47,051 nucleotides of DNA, taken from positions 75,459 to 122,509 of the forward strand of contig CATLHF010000003.1 in the NCBI GenBank assembly GCA_949948835.1, given 5' to 3'. The notes beneath the pieces were generated by a model. That model saw only the letters and a list, made by a program, of their open reading frames with translations. It was not told the origin of the DNA and made no database searches. The DNA comes from an uncultured Clostridia bacterium. GTDB taxonomy: Bacteria > Bacillota > Clostridia > TANB77 > CAG-508. The translations under genes and the position numbers were made by a program. Shown here piece after piece: positions 19,667 to 28,640 of this stretch (position 1 is its first letter; each line of letters opens with the position of its first letter).

Positions 19667-21911
19667 TTACATCATACTACTTGGATTAACATCTACTACA
19701 ATTCTGGTCTTATTTCCCGTTTTATATACCTCTTCTAATACTTCTTGTATCATATTATTTACAATATCATTAAACGTTCCTTTCATAATCAAACGATAAC
19801 GATATTTGTTTTTTATTTTATCAATTGGTGCTGGTCGTGGGCTATATAATACTAAGTCTGTTTCTACTTTTGTGTTTTTTTCTTTTAATTTTACATATAC
19901 ATCTTGTGAAACTTGTTTTACTTCTTCTTCCTTTTCTCCACTAATACCAACTACTATTATATCGCAAAATGGCGGATATTTCAATTGTTTTCGTAAGTTT
20001 TGTTCTATCTGATAAAACTCATCATAATCTTGTTTTTTTGCACATTCAATACTAAAATGATCTGGATTATAGGTTTGAATTACAACACTACCTTCTAAAT
20101 TTTCTCTTCCAGCTCTTCCTGCTACTTGGGTTAAAATTTGAAACGTTTTTTCACTTGCACGGTAATCATCTATATTTAAGCTACCATCTGCTGCAATTAC
20201 TCCTACTAATGTAACATTTGGAAAATGATGTCCTTTTACTACCATCTGTGTTCCGATAAGAATATCTACGTTTTTCTCTTTAAAACGATTTAAAATCTCT
20301 TCATGTGAATTCTTTTTTGAAACCGTATCCACATCCATACGAATCGTGGTTGCCTCTGGAAATATTTTTTGAATTTGTGCTTCTAGTTTTTGTGTTCCTG
20401 TTCCAAAATACTTAATCTTATGGCTTCCACATTCTGGGCAAACGGTCACATTTTCTTGTTCATAACCACAGTAATGGCATTTTAATTTATTTTCCTTCAT
20501 GTGGTACGTTAAGGTAATATTACAATTTTTACATTTAACGGTATGCCCACAATCACGACACATAATGAAGGTTGAAAAACCTCTTCTATTTAAAAACAAA
20601 ATCGTTTGATGCTTGTTTTTTAAATTTTTTTGAATCTTTTCATATAAAGACCTACTTATCATCGTCTTATTACCGTTTGCTAACTCTTCTCGCAAATCGA
20701 CTATTTCTACTTTTGGTAGATTTGAATGATTGGCACGTTTAGTTAATGTTAGTAATGTCGTTTGATTGGCATTTGCTTTGTAAAAGCTTGTTAAATCTGG
20801 AGTTGCACTTCCTAATATAAAAGGAATGTTCTTTGTTTTTGCAATTCTTCTTGCTACTTCTTTTGCATGATACCTAGGTGTCATTTCAGATTTGTAAGAA
20901 TCATCATGTTCTTCATCAATAATGATTAATCCTAAATTTTTGACTGGTGCAAAAATAGCCGAACGAGCACCTATTACAATTTTCGCTTCATTTTTCTTAA
21001 TTCTTTGCCATTGGTCATAACGTTCTCCAACCGATAATTTACTATGTAAGACTGCAATTTGGTCTTGTCCAAATCTTGCAATAAAACGGTCTACCATTTG
21101 TGGTGTTAGAGAAATTTCTGGTACTAACATAATGGCTGATTGATTGTTTTGAATTACTTTTTCAATTAATTGTAAATAAATTTCTGTTTTTCCGTGAACC
21201 TGTTACCCCATATATTAAAAATTCCTTAAATTCTTTTTGATTCATCGAATTTGTAATTTCATGGTAGGCATTTTGTTGCTCTTCGGTTAATACCAAATTA
21301 TTATCCTGTTTTACTACCTTATGTAAAAACGGATTTCGTTCCACTTGTTTTTCTATTATTTCAATATAACCATTTTTTTCTAGTGTAGTGACAATTGCTC
21401 GCGATACATCACAAAATGCTTCTAAATCGGTTGTTAATACCCCATCATTTTCTGCTAAAAAGCGAAGAGTTCTAATATGCTTGTCTGATTTTATTTTCTT
21501 TTGTTCAATAGCACATTCAATTTCATCAATTTCTCTTTTTAAATACACAAAGTTTAAGTTTTTCTCTTTTACTCTGTTCTCCATTACTTTTGTAGAAGTT
21601 CCTGGTGGTAGCATCATTTTAATAGCATCTGATATATTACAAAAATATCGTTTTGCTATCCATTTTGCAAGTTCAATGTTTTCCTCACTAATTTCAAACC
21701 CTTCTTGAATTCCTGCAATCTCTTTTACCTTGTATTCTGATGATTCCTTAAAACCTACTACAAAACCTTCTTCTAGGTTCTTTGTGTTTCCAAATGGTAG
21801 CAAAACACGACTTCCAAGCTTAATAGTACCAACAAGCTCTGTTGGTACTTGATAATCAAATGTTTTATTTAGATTTTTTACTGTACTATTGATTATAACT
21901 TCTGCTACCAT
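19667..21911 (-). CDS. priA: Primosomal helicase PriA, +1 frameshift at CGG in Walker A
   Basis: Restored length 747 aa. 3'-5' DNA helicase that reloads DnaB at stalled forks. The N-terminal 3'BD and WH regions (1-200) lead to GVTGS, where the zero frame reads CGG at 21194-21192 and stops ten codons later. Skipping that C gives GVTGS-G-KTEIYL and continues QSAIMLVPEISLTPQM, DEEHD, the eight-Cys zinc region (CRDCG ... CPECG) and helicase motifs V-VI. Both halves are fully conserved, and the break is one base inside the ATP-binding loop. First gene before def-fmt. Confidence 0.93.
21191..21194 (-). other. CGG +1 shift site 2 (priA, Gly240)
   Basis: Context TCA-C-GGA-AAA. The restored glycine is the second Gly of the GSGKT P-loop. 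Confidence 0.8.
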
Positions 21912-21982
21912 GTTTTTCTCCCAATTCTTTTGTTATTATATCAAAAAGAAAATCCTTATACAAGAATTTTCCTTTTCTTTTC

Positions 21983-22615
21983 TTATTTTACATTTCCAAA
22001 TAAATTTAGTGGCCAAAAGCGAATCCATACTTTGCTTTCTATTTTTTCTAACGGAATACAGCCAAACATTCTACAGTCTGCGCTATTTTGTCTATTATCT
22101 CCCATGGCAAACACACAATTGTTAGGTACAACAAAATCGGTAAATACTCCTCCATGAGAATCGGTTACGGTTCCTTCTTGTAAGTAATCTTCTTGTAATT
22201 CTTCGCCATTAATATATACTTTTCCCTCTTTAATCTGAACATGTTCTCCTGGTAGTGCAATTACTCTTTTAATATAGCTTTCTTTTCCAATTTCTAACAC
22301 ATAATAAACGAATTTTGCAAGACTACTTGGGAATTTTCTTTCATACTTTGCTACTGGACGGCTAAAATCGGCTTCCACATAAGAAATTTGACCTTTACTT
22401 GGTGCTTCAAATGTTATAATATCTCCTCTTTTAGGTATTTCTTTTACAATTCTTGTTGATATACGGTTTAAAATTAGTCTCTGATTTTCAATTAATGTGT
22501 TTTCCATGGATATACTTTTTACAAGGGTTGGAGTTCCAATAAAATATTTAATTAATATTCCTATTATAATTGCAACAACAATACAAATTCCCCATTCGAT
22601 TATTTCTTTTTTCAT
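21983..22615 (-). CDS. lepB: Signal peptidase I
   Basis: 210 aa. Membrane serine protease that removes signal peptides from exported proteins. One N-terminal membrane segment (about 8-27); catalytic Ser36 in SISMENTL; catalytic Lys116 in YIKRVIALPGE; box E GDNRQNSADCRMFGCI with Cys in the usual S-R-x-F-G region. The start at 22615 is taken because AAGGAG lies directly upstream; an earlier in-frame ATG at 22633 overlaps the upstream gene. Coupled to the DUF1287 gene. Confidence 0.93.
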   Translation of the reverse strand: MKKEIIEWGICIVVAIIIGILIKYFIGTPTLVKSISMENTLIENQRLILNRISTRIVKEIPKRGDIITFEAPSKGQISYVEADFSRPVAKYERKFPSSLAKFVYYVLEIGKESYIKRVIALPGEHVQIKEGKVYINGEELQEDYLQEGTVTDSHGGVFTDFVVPNNCVFAMGDNRQNSADCRMFGCIPLEKIESKVWIRFWPLNLFGNVK

Positions 22616-22625
22616 TATTTTCTCC

Positions 22626-23300
22626 TTACTCATCTCTTAAACGATAATGTGCTGTAATACTCGTTTGATTATCCCATAATTCTAATGCATCTTCTTCTCG
22701 TAACGGTTGAGCTGCATTATGAATTAAATATGGTATTCCTTGTTTATTCCTTTTATCAGATATAATGCCAACATGAGAACTACCAAAAATTACAATATCT
22801 CCTGGTTGCCATTCACTTATTTCTTTTATATCGTTCGTTAATGTATCACATATCTTTTTAAAATATACTTTCAAGTTTCGTACTCTTCTAAAATCAATAT
22901 TCGGGTCTGGTTTTCCATTTACTGCTGGATAATCTTTGGTATAATTTTTTATATCCTCATCTATCATATTTTTTAAATCATAACCAGCATTTTTAAATGC
23001 GCGCCATACGACATCGGTACATACTCCTTCATTTTCTGGTGGATATCCACCACTATAGTATGCACTTTTATATGTTGGATGATTGATGGCATCCTGCCTT
23101 GCTCCTAATAAAATGTCGGTATAATCATCTACCCCGTTTTGATTATAATCTTTCTTGCTATATATTCTTTCAATATCAAAATCTTCCGCTGTATAAACAG
23201 TCTTATATTTTTGAATTAGAAAGTAACCTATTATTCCTATTAGCATTAGAATTATTAAAATCATAATAATCAAAACAATTCTTTTCATTACTTTTTTCAT
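22626..23300 (-). CDS. DUF1287 family exported protein
   Basis: 224 aa. One N-terminal membrane anchor or uncleaved signal (about 7-29), then a DUF1287 domain: NGVDDYTDILLGARQDA, the GVCTDVVWRAF block with the candidate catalytic Cys, DPNIDFRRVRNL, WQPGDIVIFGSSHVGII with a candidate His, and a closing HNAAQ. The fold is related to NlpC/P60-like cysteine hydrolases, so a cell-wall or peptide hydrolase outside the cell is inferred. Precedes lepB, whose ribosome site overlaps its 3' end. Confidence 0.85.
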   Translation of the reverse strand: MKKVMKRIVLIIMILIILMLIGIIGYFLIQKYKTVYTAEDFDIERIYSKKDYNQNGVDDYTDILLGARQDAINHPTYKSAYYSGGYPPENEGVCTDVVWRAFKNAGYDLKNMIDEDIKNYTKDYPAVNGKPDPNIDFRRVRNLKVYFKKICDTLTNDIKEISEWQPGDIVIFGSSHVGIISDKRNKQGIPYLIHNAAQPLREEDALELWDNQTSITAHYRLRDE

Positions 23301-23372
23301 ATAAACTCCATTTGTTTTTTCTCATTATATCATTGTAATATCATATATGCAATCTGTTTTTGAGTTTACATA

Positions 23373-23401
23373 TTGTGTTTATTTGGATATTATGGTATAA
23401 T
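23373..23401 (+). promoter_or_regulatory. Putative sigma-A promoter of dapB
   Basis: TTGTGT (23373-23378), 17-bp spacer, TATAAT (23396-23401). A leader of about 115 nt follows, with a small hairpin AGAAAGTT/AACTTTCT (about 23440-23463) and an AGCCTTCGGGCT hairpin. It is too short for a lysine riboswitch. Confidence 0.5.
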
Positions 23402-23523
23402 ATAGATACTTTGGAATTTATTCCAATACAATTAAATAAGAAAGTTTGCTTTTTAACTTTCTAAAACTACTTATTAACAAGCCTTCGGGCTCACTAACTT
23501 TAATGAAAGAGAGGACAAAAAGT

Positions 23524-24291
23524 ATGAAAAAGAAAAATGTATTTGTAGTTGGTTGCAATGGTAAGATGGGACGGATCGTTCGGAGTCTAATAAGCGAAAG
23601 TGACGACATGGATACTACTGCTGGTTTTGATCAGCATCAAGGTGGTGTTATTGCCTCCTATTGTTCGGAGAATTTGCGCAATAATCCAAATGCAGTTTTC
23701 TACAATACAGATGTCATTGTAGACTTCTCACGTCCAGAAGCAACTATGGAAATCCTACCATACGCAGTTAAGTATCGGATTCCTATGGTAATTGCAACTA
23801 CCGGTTTTACCAAAGAGCAGGAATTGGAACTCAAATCCGCTGCCTCCCTTATTCCGATTTTCAAATCATCGAATATGGCTCTGTCCACCAAACGTTTTAT
23901 TAGTTTGGTGAAATCTGCAGCAAAGCTTTTTCCCGAGCCTTATGAGATTGCAATTCATGAGGATCATCACAGTGGAAAAGCAGATGCTCCCAGTGGCACA
24001 GCAAAAATGCTGTTTGATGCTGTAAATGAGGGACGTAACGGAACTTTGGTCTACCGCTTCGATTCAAGTGGTAAGAAGGCTGAAAATGAAGTTTGGGTTT
24101 CTTCTGGCCGTCTTGGAAGTTTTCGTGGTGATCATATTGTGACTATCGCAGGTGAAAGCGATTACGTTCAGCTTAAGCACTCCATTTCAGACCGGGCACT
24201 TTTTGCAGAAGGTGCATTGGATGCCGCACGCTTCATTATGCAGCAAACCGAACCTCGTATCTACACGATGGATGATTTGTTTAATGAGTAG
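23524..24291 (+). CDS. dapB: 4-hydroxy-tetrahydrodipicolinate reductase
   Basis: 255 aa. NAD(P)H-dependent step of the lysine/diaminopimelate pathway; dipicolinate for spores branches just before it. N-terminal nucleotide motif VVGCNGKMGR, middle ATTGF, catalytic EDHHSGKADAPSGTA (H148, H149, K152), C-terminal HSISDRALFAEGALDAARFI. The start is the ATG after GAGAGG. The gene is clearly GC-richer than its neighbours and alone on this strand with its own promoter and terminator, suggesting transfer. Arg17, Arg20, Arg85 and Arg224 are CGG codons read as sense. Confidence 0.95.
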   Translation: MKKKNVFVVGCNGKMGRIVRSLISESDDMDTTAGFDQHQGGVIASYCSENLRNNPNAVFYNTDVIVDFSRPEATMEILPYAVKYRIPMVIATTGFTKEQELELKSAASLIPIFKSSNMALSTKRFISLVKSAAKLFPEPYEIAIHEDHHSGKADAPSGTAKMLFDAVNEGRNGTLVYRFDSSGKKAENEVWVSSGRLGSFRGDHIVTIAGESDYVQLKHSISDRALFAEGALDAARFIMQQTEPRIYTMDDLFNE

Positions 24292-24299
24292 AAAAGATA

Positions 24300-24324
24300 G
24301 AAACCGCAGTTATATCGCGGTTTC
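24300..24324. terminator. Hairpin between dapB and spoIIIAH
   Basis: GAAACCGC pairs with GCGGTTTC around a 9-nt loop, followed by TTTTCTT on the plus side. It lies between convergent genes. Confidence 0.75.
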
Positions 24325-24329
24325 TTTTC

Positions 24330-24989
24330 TTATTTATGGCTAATATGTATATTTTCAATTTCTACTTTTAATTCTCTTGAAATAATATTTTGAAGTTTTG
24401 CAATTTGTTCTGGAGTTAAGTTCTCTGCTTTTACTACTGCACTTACGCTATTATCATTTACAAAAATAACAGAATTTGCAAATCCTTTGGTTGAAATTAG
24501 GTTTTCTGCTATCATAATAGCATTTTTCGTTTGGTTGATTTTTGTAATTTCTTGTTCTGAAATTGCTTTTTGTTCTGCAGAAATCGTATTACTTTCTAAT
24601 ATTTTTTGATAGGTTTCTAGCATTTGAGAATACATTTTATCTCTTTCTAATTTAGAAGAGGTATAATAATCATCACTATTTTCTGGTTGTGTATTGGTTT
24701 GTGTTGTTTTGTTAGTATCTACTGTATTTTCTACGGTGTTAGTACTTGCCTTTGTTTGTGCTTCTGCTATGGTATTTAATATGTTTTGTTTATCTTTTTC
24801 TTCTAATAATTCTCCACTATTTACTAAAGTAGCATCTCCAATTGCTGCAAATTGTTCTCCATTTTCTATGGTATTGCTTCCTGTTGGAATCGCATCATGG
24901 GTAGAACTATAATTTAAGTAACCTGCTGTTACCAACATTAATGCAATGACTAAAATTGCTAATTGATTCTTTTTTAACACATTTCTCAT
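24330..24989 (-). CDS. spoIIIAH: Stage III sporulation protein AH
   Basis: 219 aa. Mother-cell membrane protein whose outside domain docks with forespore SpoIIQ to form the feeding channel. One N-terminal membrane segment (about 9-27), a Thr/Asn-rich linker, then a YscJ/FliF-like domain (about 120-219) with YYTSSKLERDKMYSQMLETYQKIL split around a Ser, KGFANSVIFVND and LTPEQIAKLQNIISRE. Last gene of the spoIIIA cluster. AAGGA precedes the ATG and overlaps the extended end of spoIIIAG. Confidence 0.92.
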   Translation of the reverse strand: MRNVLKKNQLAILVIALMLVTAGYLNYSSTHDAIPTGSNTIENGEQFAAIGDATLVNSGELLEEKDKQNILNTIAEAQTKASTNTVENTVDTNKTTQTNTQPENSDDYYTSSKLERDKMYSQMLETYQKILESNTISAEQKAISEQEITKINQTKNAIMIAENLISTKGFANSVIFVNDNSVSAVVKAENLTPEQIAKLQNIISRELKVEIENIHISHK

Positions 24990-24994
24990 AATCT

Positions 24995-25613
24995 TTAATC
25001 CTTTCTCATTTCAAATACTTGTATTTTGTGGCTACTAAGCCCGAGTAACAGCTTCTACAGCTAAAATAATATCATTTTTTACATTAGCACTATTTGCTCC
25101 TTCGGCTGTTATAATTGCTCCCTCTATTTTAGGGCTAATCACTTTTTGCGTAATCGGAACCTTTTGGCCATTTTCTTCTTTATAAATCACATCTTTTTGG
25201 ATATCTTCTTGGGTTGTTACTCTCGTTCCGCCTCCAGAATCCTTTTCTTCCACTTGACTATTTTTGCTATTTTCATTATACATTGCAACTACTTGGCTAC
25301 TTTCTGAATAACTCACTAGCACTTTTACCCTTCCAACTCCATTGATATTAGAAAGAATACTTTCTAACTCTGTTTGAATGTTCTCTTCTTTAGTCACTTC
25401 CTCCCTATTTTCTTCTACTGCTAATTGTTTTGTAAGTGTTGTTGTTTGTTCTTGTTTTGTTGTACTTTTCTTTTTGTCACCATTCCATATGGTATTAATG
25501 GCAATAATCGTAATAATTAGTATGATAATTAATACCACAATATTTTCGATTTTCTTTTTGCCATCCTTTTCTTCTTTTGTCACCATCAAAGCTTTTAGTT
25601 TTTCTTTTAGCAT
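24995..25613 (-). CDS. spoIIIAG: Stage III sporulation protein AG, C-terminus reached by +1 shift at CGG
   Basis: Ring-forming component of the SpoIIIA channel. One membrane segment (about 25-43), a charged linker, then the ring-building domain (ELESILSNINGVGRVKVLVSY). In the zero frame the gene ends EAVTRA and TAG at 25035 (192 aa). The codon before the last Ala is CGG (25043-25041). Skipping its C gives EAVT-G-LSSHKIQVFEMRKD and TAA at 24995 (205 aa), which resembles the usual clostridial ending with a K-I-x-V-F block. The added end runs to within 6 bp of the spoIIIAH start. Confidence 0.85.
25040..25043 (-). other. CGG +1 shift site 6 (spoIIIAG, Gly191)
   Basis: Context ACT-C-GGG-CTT. This is the only site with GGG in place of GGA after the C, and the only one where the zero-frame stop would remove just the tail. 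Confidence 0.65.
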
Positions 25614-25632
25614 AGACCTCTCCTTTCTTATC

Positions 25633-26262
25633 TTATGTGTTTTTATTAATTTGAATATTCTTACTTGCTACCTCATATACACTAGATAAATATTCTTTTA
25701 GTTTTCTTTCCTCACTAGAGGATATTGTTTCACTTTGTGTTGTCTCTTCTATCCCATTTGTTATCGTATTTCCTATACTAATTTTATCGATTGTATTAAT
25801 ACTAATATTACTTGCTTTCTTTTCCTCTTTTTCTTCTTCTTTTATTTTAGAAACTTGTAAAATTATTTCATCAATTCTTCCATAATTTTCGCCTTCTTCT
25901 AAGTTTAGCTTAATTCCTATCTCTTTTACCAAATACCCTTTTTCCTTTAATTTTTGTTTCATGTCTTGCTTTAGATTGGTAAGGTAAATTTCTTCTACGG
26001 ACTGATCGTTATAAGTTGTTAGACTGTCTGACATGGTTTGATAGCTTTTTGTATCTTTAAAATACTTTTCATAATCAATCTCGTTAAAATTAAAGTTCTT
26101 CTTACCAAATATAGGAGAAATAATGGTAAATAATAAATATACACCAATCACTGCTTTAATGTACTTTTTATTATTTCCATTTGGTAATATCATCTCAATT
26201 AAAGTAGCAATAATAACAGCAACAATAATTTGCTCTGCCCATATACTTAAATTTTCTATCAT
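25633..26262 (-). CDS. spoIIIAF: Stage III sporulation protein AF
   Basis: 209 aa. Two N-terminal membrane segments (about 8-55; WAEQIIVAVIIATLIEMILP and YIKAVIGVYLLFTIISPIFG) followed by a soluble domain with EIGIKLNLEEGENYGRID split by turns, typical of SpoIIIAF, a ring-model component of the SpoIIIA-SpoIIQ channel. A weak ribosome site (GGGTG) precedes the ATG; the start is 13 bp after the spoIIIAE stop, so translation may be coupled. Confidence 0.9.
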   Translation of the reverse strand: MIENLSIWAEQIIVAVIIATLIEMILPNGNNKKYIKAVIGVYLLFTIISPIFGKKNFNFNEIDYEKYFKDTKSYQTMSDSLTTYNDQSVEEIYLTNLKQDMKQKLKEKGYLVKEIGIKLNLEEGENYGRIDEIILQVSKIKEEEKEEKKASNISINTIDKISIGNTITNGIEETTQSETISSSEERKLKEYLSSVYEVASKNIQINKNT

Positions 26263-26275
26263 CTTTTCTCACACC

Positions 26276-27436
26276 CTATCGATACATCAGTCCACTATTG
26301 GATATTTTGATAACCAGAGTGATTCCAATAATTAGCATTACCGAAACAGAAATTAGCATAGCAAGCAAGACCTTAAACGTATCTCCCATTCCAGATAGAA
26401 GAGAAACAATTTTATCATCTGCAATTGGTTGGCACAGGGCTCCTGCTATATAGTAGGTAATCGTAAGAATTGCTAACTTAATAATTGGCAAAATACAAAT
26501 CCCAATCACCACAATCACACCAACGATTCCTACTGCATTTTTCAAAATATTGCTACATCCAATGACCGTATCGACCGCATCTCCTAATATTTTTCCAACG
26601 ACTGGTATAAAATTTGATACTGCTGCTTTTGCAGTTTTTGCAGTAATACCATCTACACTACTAGTTAAACTTCCTTCTAATGAAAGCACTCCCACAAATA
26701 TCGTAAGAACAATTCCTAATATCCATACAACACTTGTTTTAAAATATTTAGCTAGTTTATCAATTTGCACTTTATCCGATACTTTAGAAACAATACTTAA
26801 GGCTGTTCCAATTAGGATAAGTGGTAACAAAAAAGTGATAATGATATTTCCAATAAAGGTAATTAAAAATAACAAAACTGGTTGTACAGCACTTGCTGAT
26901 GCAATACTCCCCGTTGTCATCATCAGCGTTAATAAAATGGGAAGTAAAGTATAACTAAATCCAACCAAATTTTGGATGGTAGTTTTGGCAAGATTAATAA
27001 TATCTGCAAAGTTACTCATAATAAGGGTAACAATTAATATGTATTGAACATAGTACGTAATTTGTGAAATGCTTTTATTTTCTAAACTATCACTAATGGA
27101 TTTTAAAATGCTATGAATCACAATAATAACAATGATGCTTCCGATAATTCTTATGGTTTCTTTTATTTCTTTTCCAAATAAATTCAGTATTTTTTTTAAA
27201 ATTGTTTGATTATCGATTTTTCCTGTAATTGCATCATTTAGTAAGTTGCCTGCATCAATATCCGTAAAAACGTCTTGTGTGTATTGATTTGCCTTACTTA
27301 CAAATTCCTTAATGTTTAAGGTTTCAGATTGTGTTTGCAATATTTCTTCTTGTGAACCGTAAGATGGATTCTGGATTAGAAAAAATGCAATCAATAGAAT
27401 TAGGATTATATATATTCTTTTTCTTGTTATTTTCAT
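26276..27436 (-). CDS. spoIIIAE: Stage III sporulation protein AE
   Basis: 386 aa. Signal-peptide-like N-terminus (about 6-26), then about seven or eight membrane segments; hallmark regions LLTLMMTTGSIASASAVQP, SNFIPVVGKILGDAVDTVIGC and CQPIADDKIVSLLSGMGDTFKVLL. Polytopic channel component made in the mother cell. AAAGGAAAC precedes the ATG. Intact, no CGG. Confidence 0.93.
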   Translation of the reverse strand: MKITRKRIYIILILLIAFFLIQNPSYGSQEEILQTQSETLNIKEFVSKANQYTQDVFTDIDAGNLLNDAITGKIDNQTILKKILNLFGKEIKETIRIIGSIIVIIVIHSILKSISDSLENKSISQITYYVQYILIVTLIMSNFADIINLAKTTIQNLVGFSYTLLPILLTLMMTTGSIASASAVQPVLLFLITFIGNIIITFLLPLILIGTALSIVSKVSDKVQIDKLAKYFKTSVVWILGIVLTIFVGVLSLEGSLTSSVDGITAKTAKAAVSNFIPVVGKILGDAVDTVIGCSNILKNAVGIVGVIVVIGICILPIIKLAILTITYYIAGALCQPIADDKIVSLLSGMGDTFKVLLAMLISVSVMLIIGITLVIKISNSGLMYR

Positions 27437-27465
27437 CCTTTGTTTCCTTTCTATGTGAAGAGGTT

Positions 27466-27852
27466 CTATGGTAATACCTGCATAACCGTTTCTAATAGGC
27501 TAGAAATAATGGGAACAGAAATTGCAACAATAATAATCTTTCCTCCCAAATCGACCTTACTTGCAATTGCTGTTTCTCCAGAATCTTTACAAACACTTAC
27601 CGCAAATTCTGTTAAAAATGCAATTCCTGTAATTTTTAGTAAAACACCTAAGAATTGTCCATTTCCTTTTGTAGAAGTAGCAATTGTGTTTAGTAATTGA
27701 ATAATACCATCTAGTTTTCCAATGCTCATTAGAATAATGAGTGCTCCTGCTAAAATGCTGACATACATTGCAAATTCTGGTCTATATTGTTTTAAAATTA
27801 ATATAATAATAACCGCCAAAAAGGCAATGCCTATGATTTTTATAATATCCAT
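27466..27852 (-). CDS. spoIIIAD: Stage III sporulation protein AD
   Basis: 128 aa, about four membrane segments (MDIIKIIGIAFLAVIIILIL; PEFAMYVSILAGALIILMSI), ending LLETVMQVLP as in other SpoIIIAD proteins. The start at 27852 is chosen because AAGGGG then stands 6 bp upstream; the ATG at 27858 would leave no spacing. Partner of SpoIIIAC in the membrane. Confidence 0.92.
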   Translation of the reverse strand: MDIIKIIGIAFLAVIIILILKQYRPEFAMYVSILAGALIILMSIGKLDGIIQLLNTIATSTKGNGQFLGVLLKITGIAFLTEFAVSVCKDSGETAIASKVDLGGKIIIVAISVPIISSLLETVMQVLP

Positions 27853-27862
27853 ATTCATCCCC

Positions 27863-28057
27863 TTATAAATTAAAAATAGTTCGAACCGTATCAAATAATG
27901 TACTAATTTCTTTAATTACCATAGTAAGCACAATTACAAGACCTGCTAAAGTTGTCATCATAGCTTGGTCTTCTCTTCCTGCTCTTACTAATACTTGGTG
28001 CAGCACTGCAACCAAAATCCCAATTGCTGCTATTTTAAATAGTAAATTGATATCCAT
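27863..28057 (-). CDS. spoIIIAC: Stage III sporulation protein AC
   Basis: 64 aa, two membrane segments around QVLVRAGREDQAMMT, the conserved SpoIIIAC loop. Tiny integral membrane protein of the SpoIIIA complex, between spoIIIAB (15 bp) and spoIIIAD (about 10 bp). Confidence 0.93.
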   Translation of the reverse strand: MDINLLFKIAAIGILVAVLHQVLVRAGREDQAMMTTLAGLVIVLTMVIKEISTLFDTVRTIFNL

Positions 28058-28071
28058 ACGTTTCCTCCTAA

Positions 28072-28581
28072 TTAAATCAATAAAATTACAATAGCAAGTC
28101 CAAAAACAGTTCCTAATGTTTTATATAATTTTTCGTTTTTGACTCGTTCTTTTTGTGCTTTTTCAATTTGCACCTCTAAAAATTGATTCGTTAATTCAAT
28201 TTGACCTACTTGTCCTTCTATATCGGTTTTTCCGAGTAATTTTCCAAATCCTTTTAAAATTTCTAAATCTTCTTTTGTCATGCAAGTACTACTTGTTTCA
28301 ATTGCCTTAATCCATGCTTCTTTTGCGTTTTTTTCTTGCATATATAAAGACGCATTTTCAAATATTTTACTAATGTTATTTCTTAATCCTTTGGAAATTT
28401 CTATAAAAATTTCTGGTAATATTTCGTAAGTATATTTCATTTTCGTTTCTAATCCCAAAAAACTTTTTTTCATTTCCTGTAATTCTTCTACTCGACTTTT
28501 ATATTGGTTAGAAAGGATTCTTCCAATGTACATACATCCTAGAAAAATAGTTAGTAATAGTGTTCCTTTTATCATTATCAT
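28072..28581 (-). CDS. spoIIIAB: Stage III sporulation protein AB
   Basis: 169 aa. N-terminal and C-terminal hydrophobic segments flank a helical domain related to type II secretion F proteins (ELQEMKKSFLGLETKMKYT interrupted, LGKTDIEGQVGQIEL, TLGTVFGLAIVILLI). AGGTGA stands 7 bp before the ATG at 28581; a second in-frame ATG lies six bases later. Confidence 0.92.
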   Translation of the reverse strand: MIMIKGTLLLTIFLGCMYIGRILSNQYKSRVEELQEMKKSFLGLETKMKYTYEILPEIFIEISKGLRNNISKIFENASLYMQEKNAKEAWIKAIETSSTCMTKEDLEILKGFGKLLGKTDIEGQVGQIELTNQFLEVQIEKAQKERVKNEKLYKTLGTVFGLAIVILLI

Positions 28582-28640
28582 ATGTATTTCACCTACTCTA
28601 TATAAAATATATGCAACTTGTCCCTATTTTAGAACTACTT

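Noticed and set aside
23401..23523. Lysine riboswitch before dapB
   Set aside because: The leader is only about 115 nt and holds two small hairpins; the large conserved lysine-riboswitch core does not fit.
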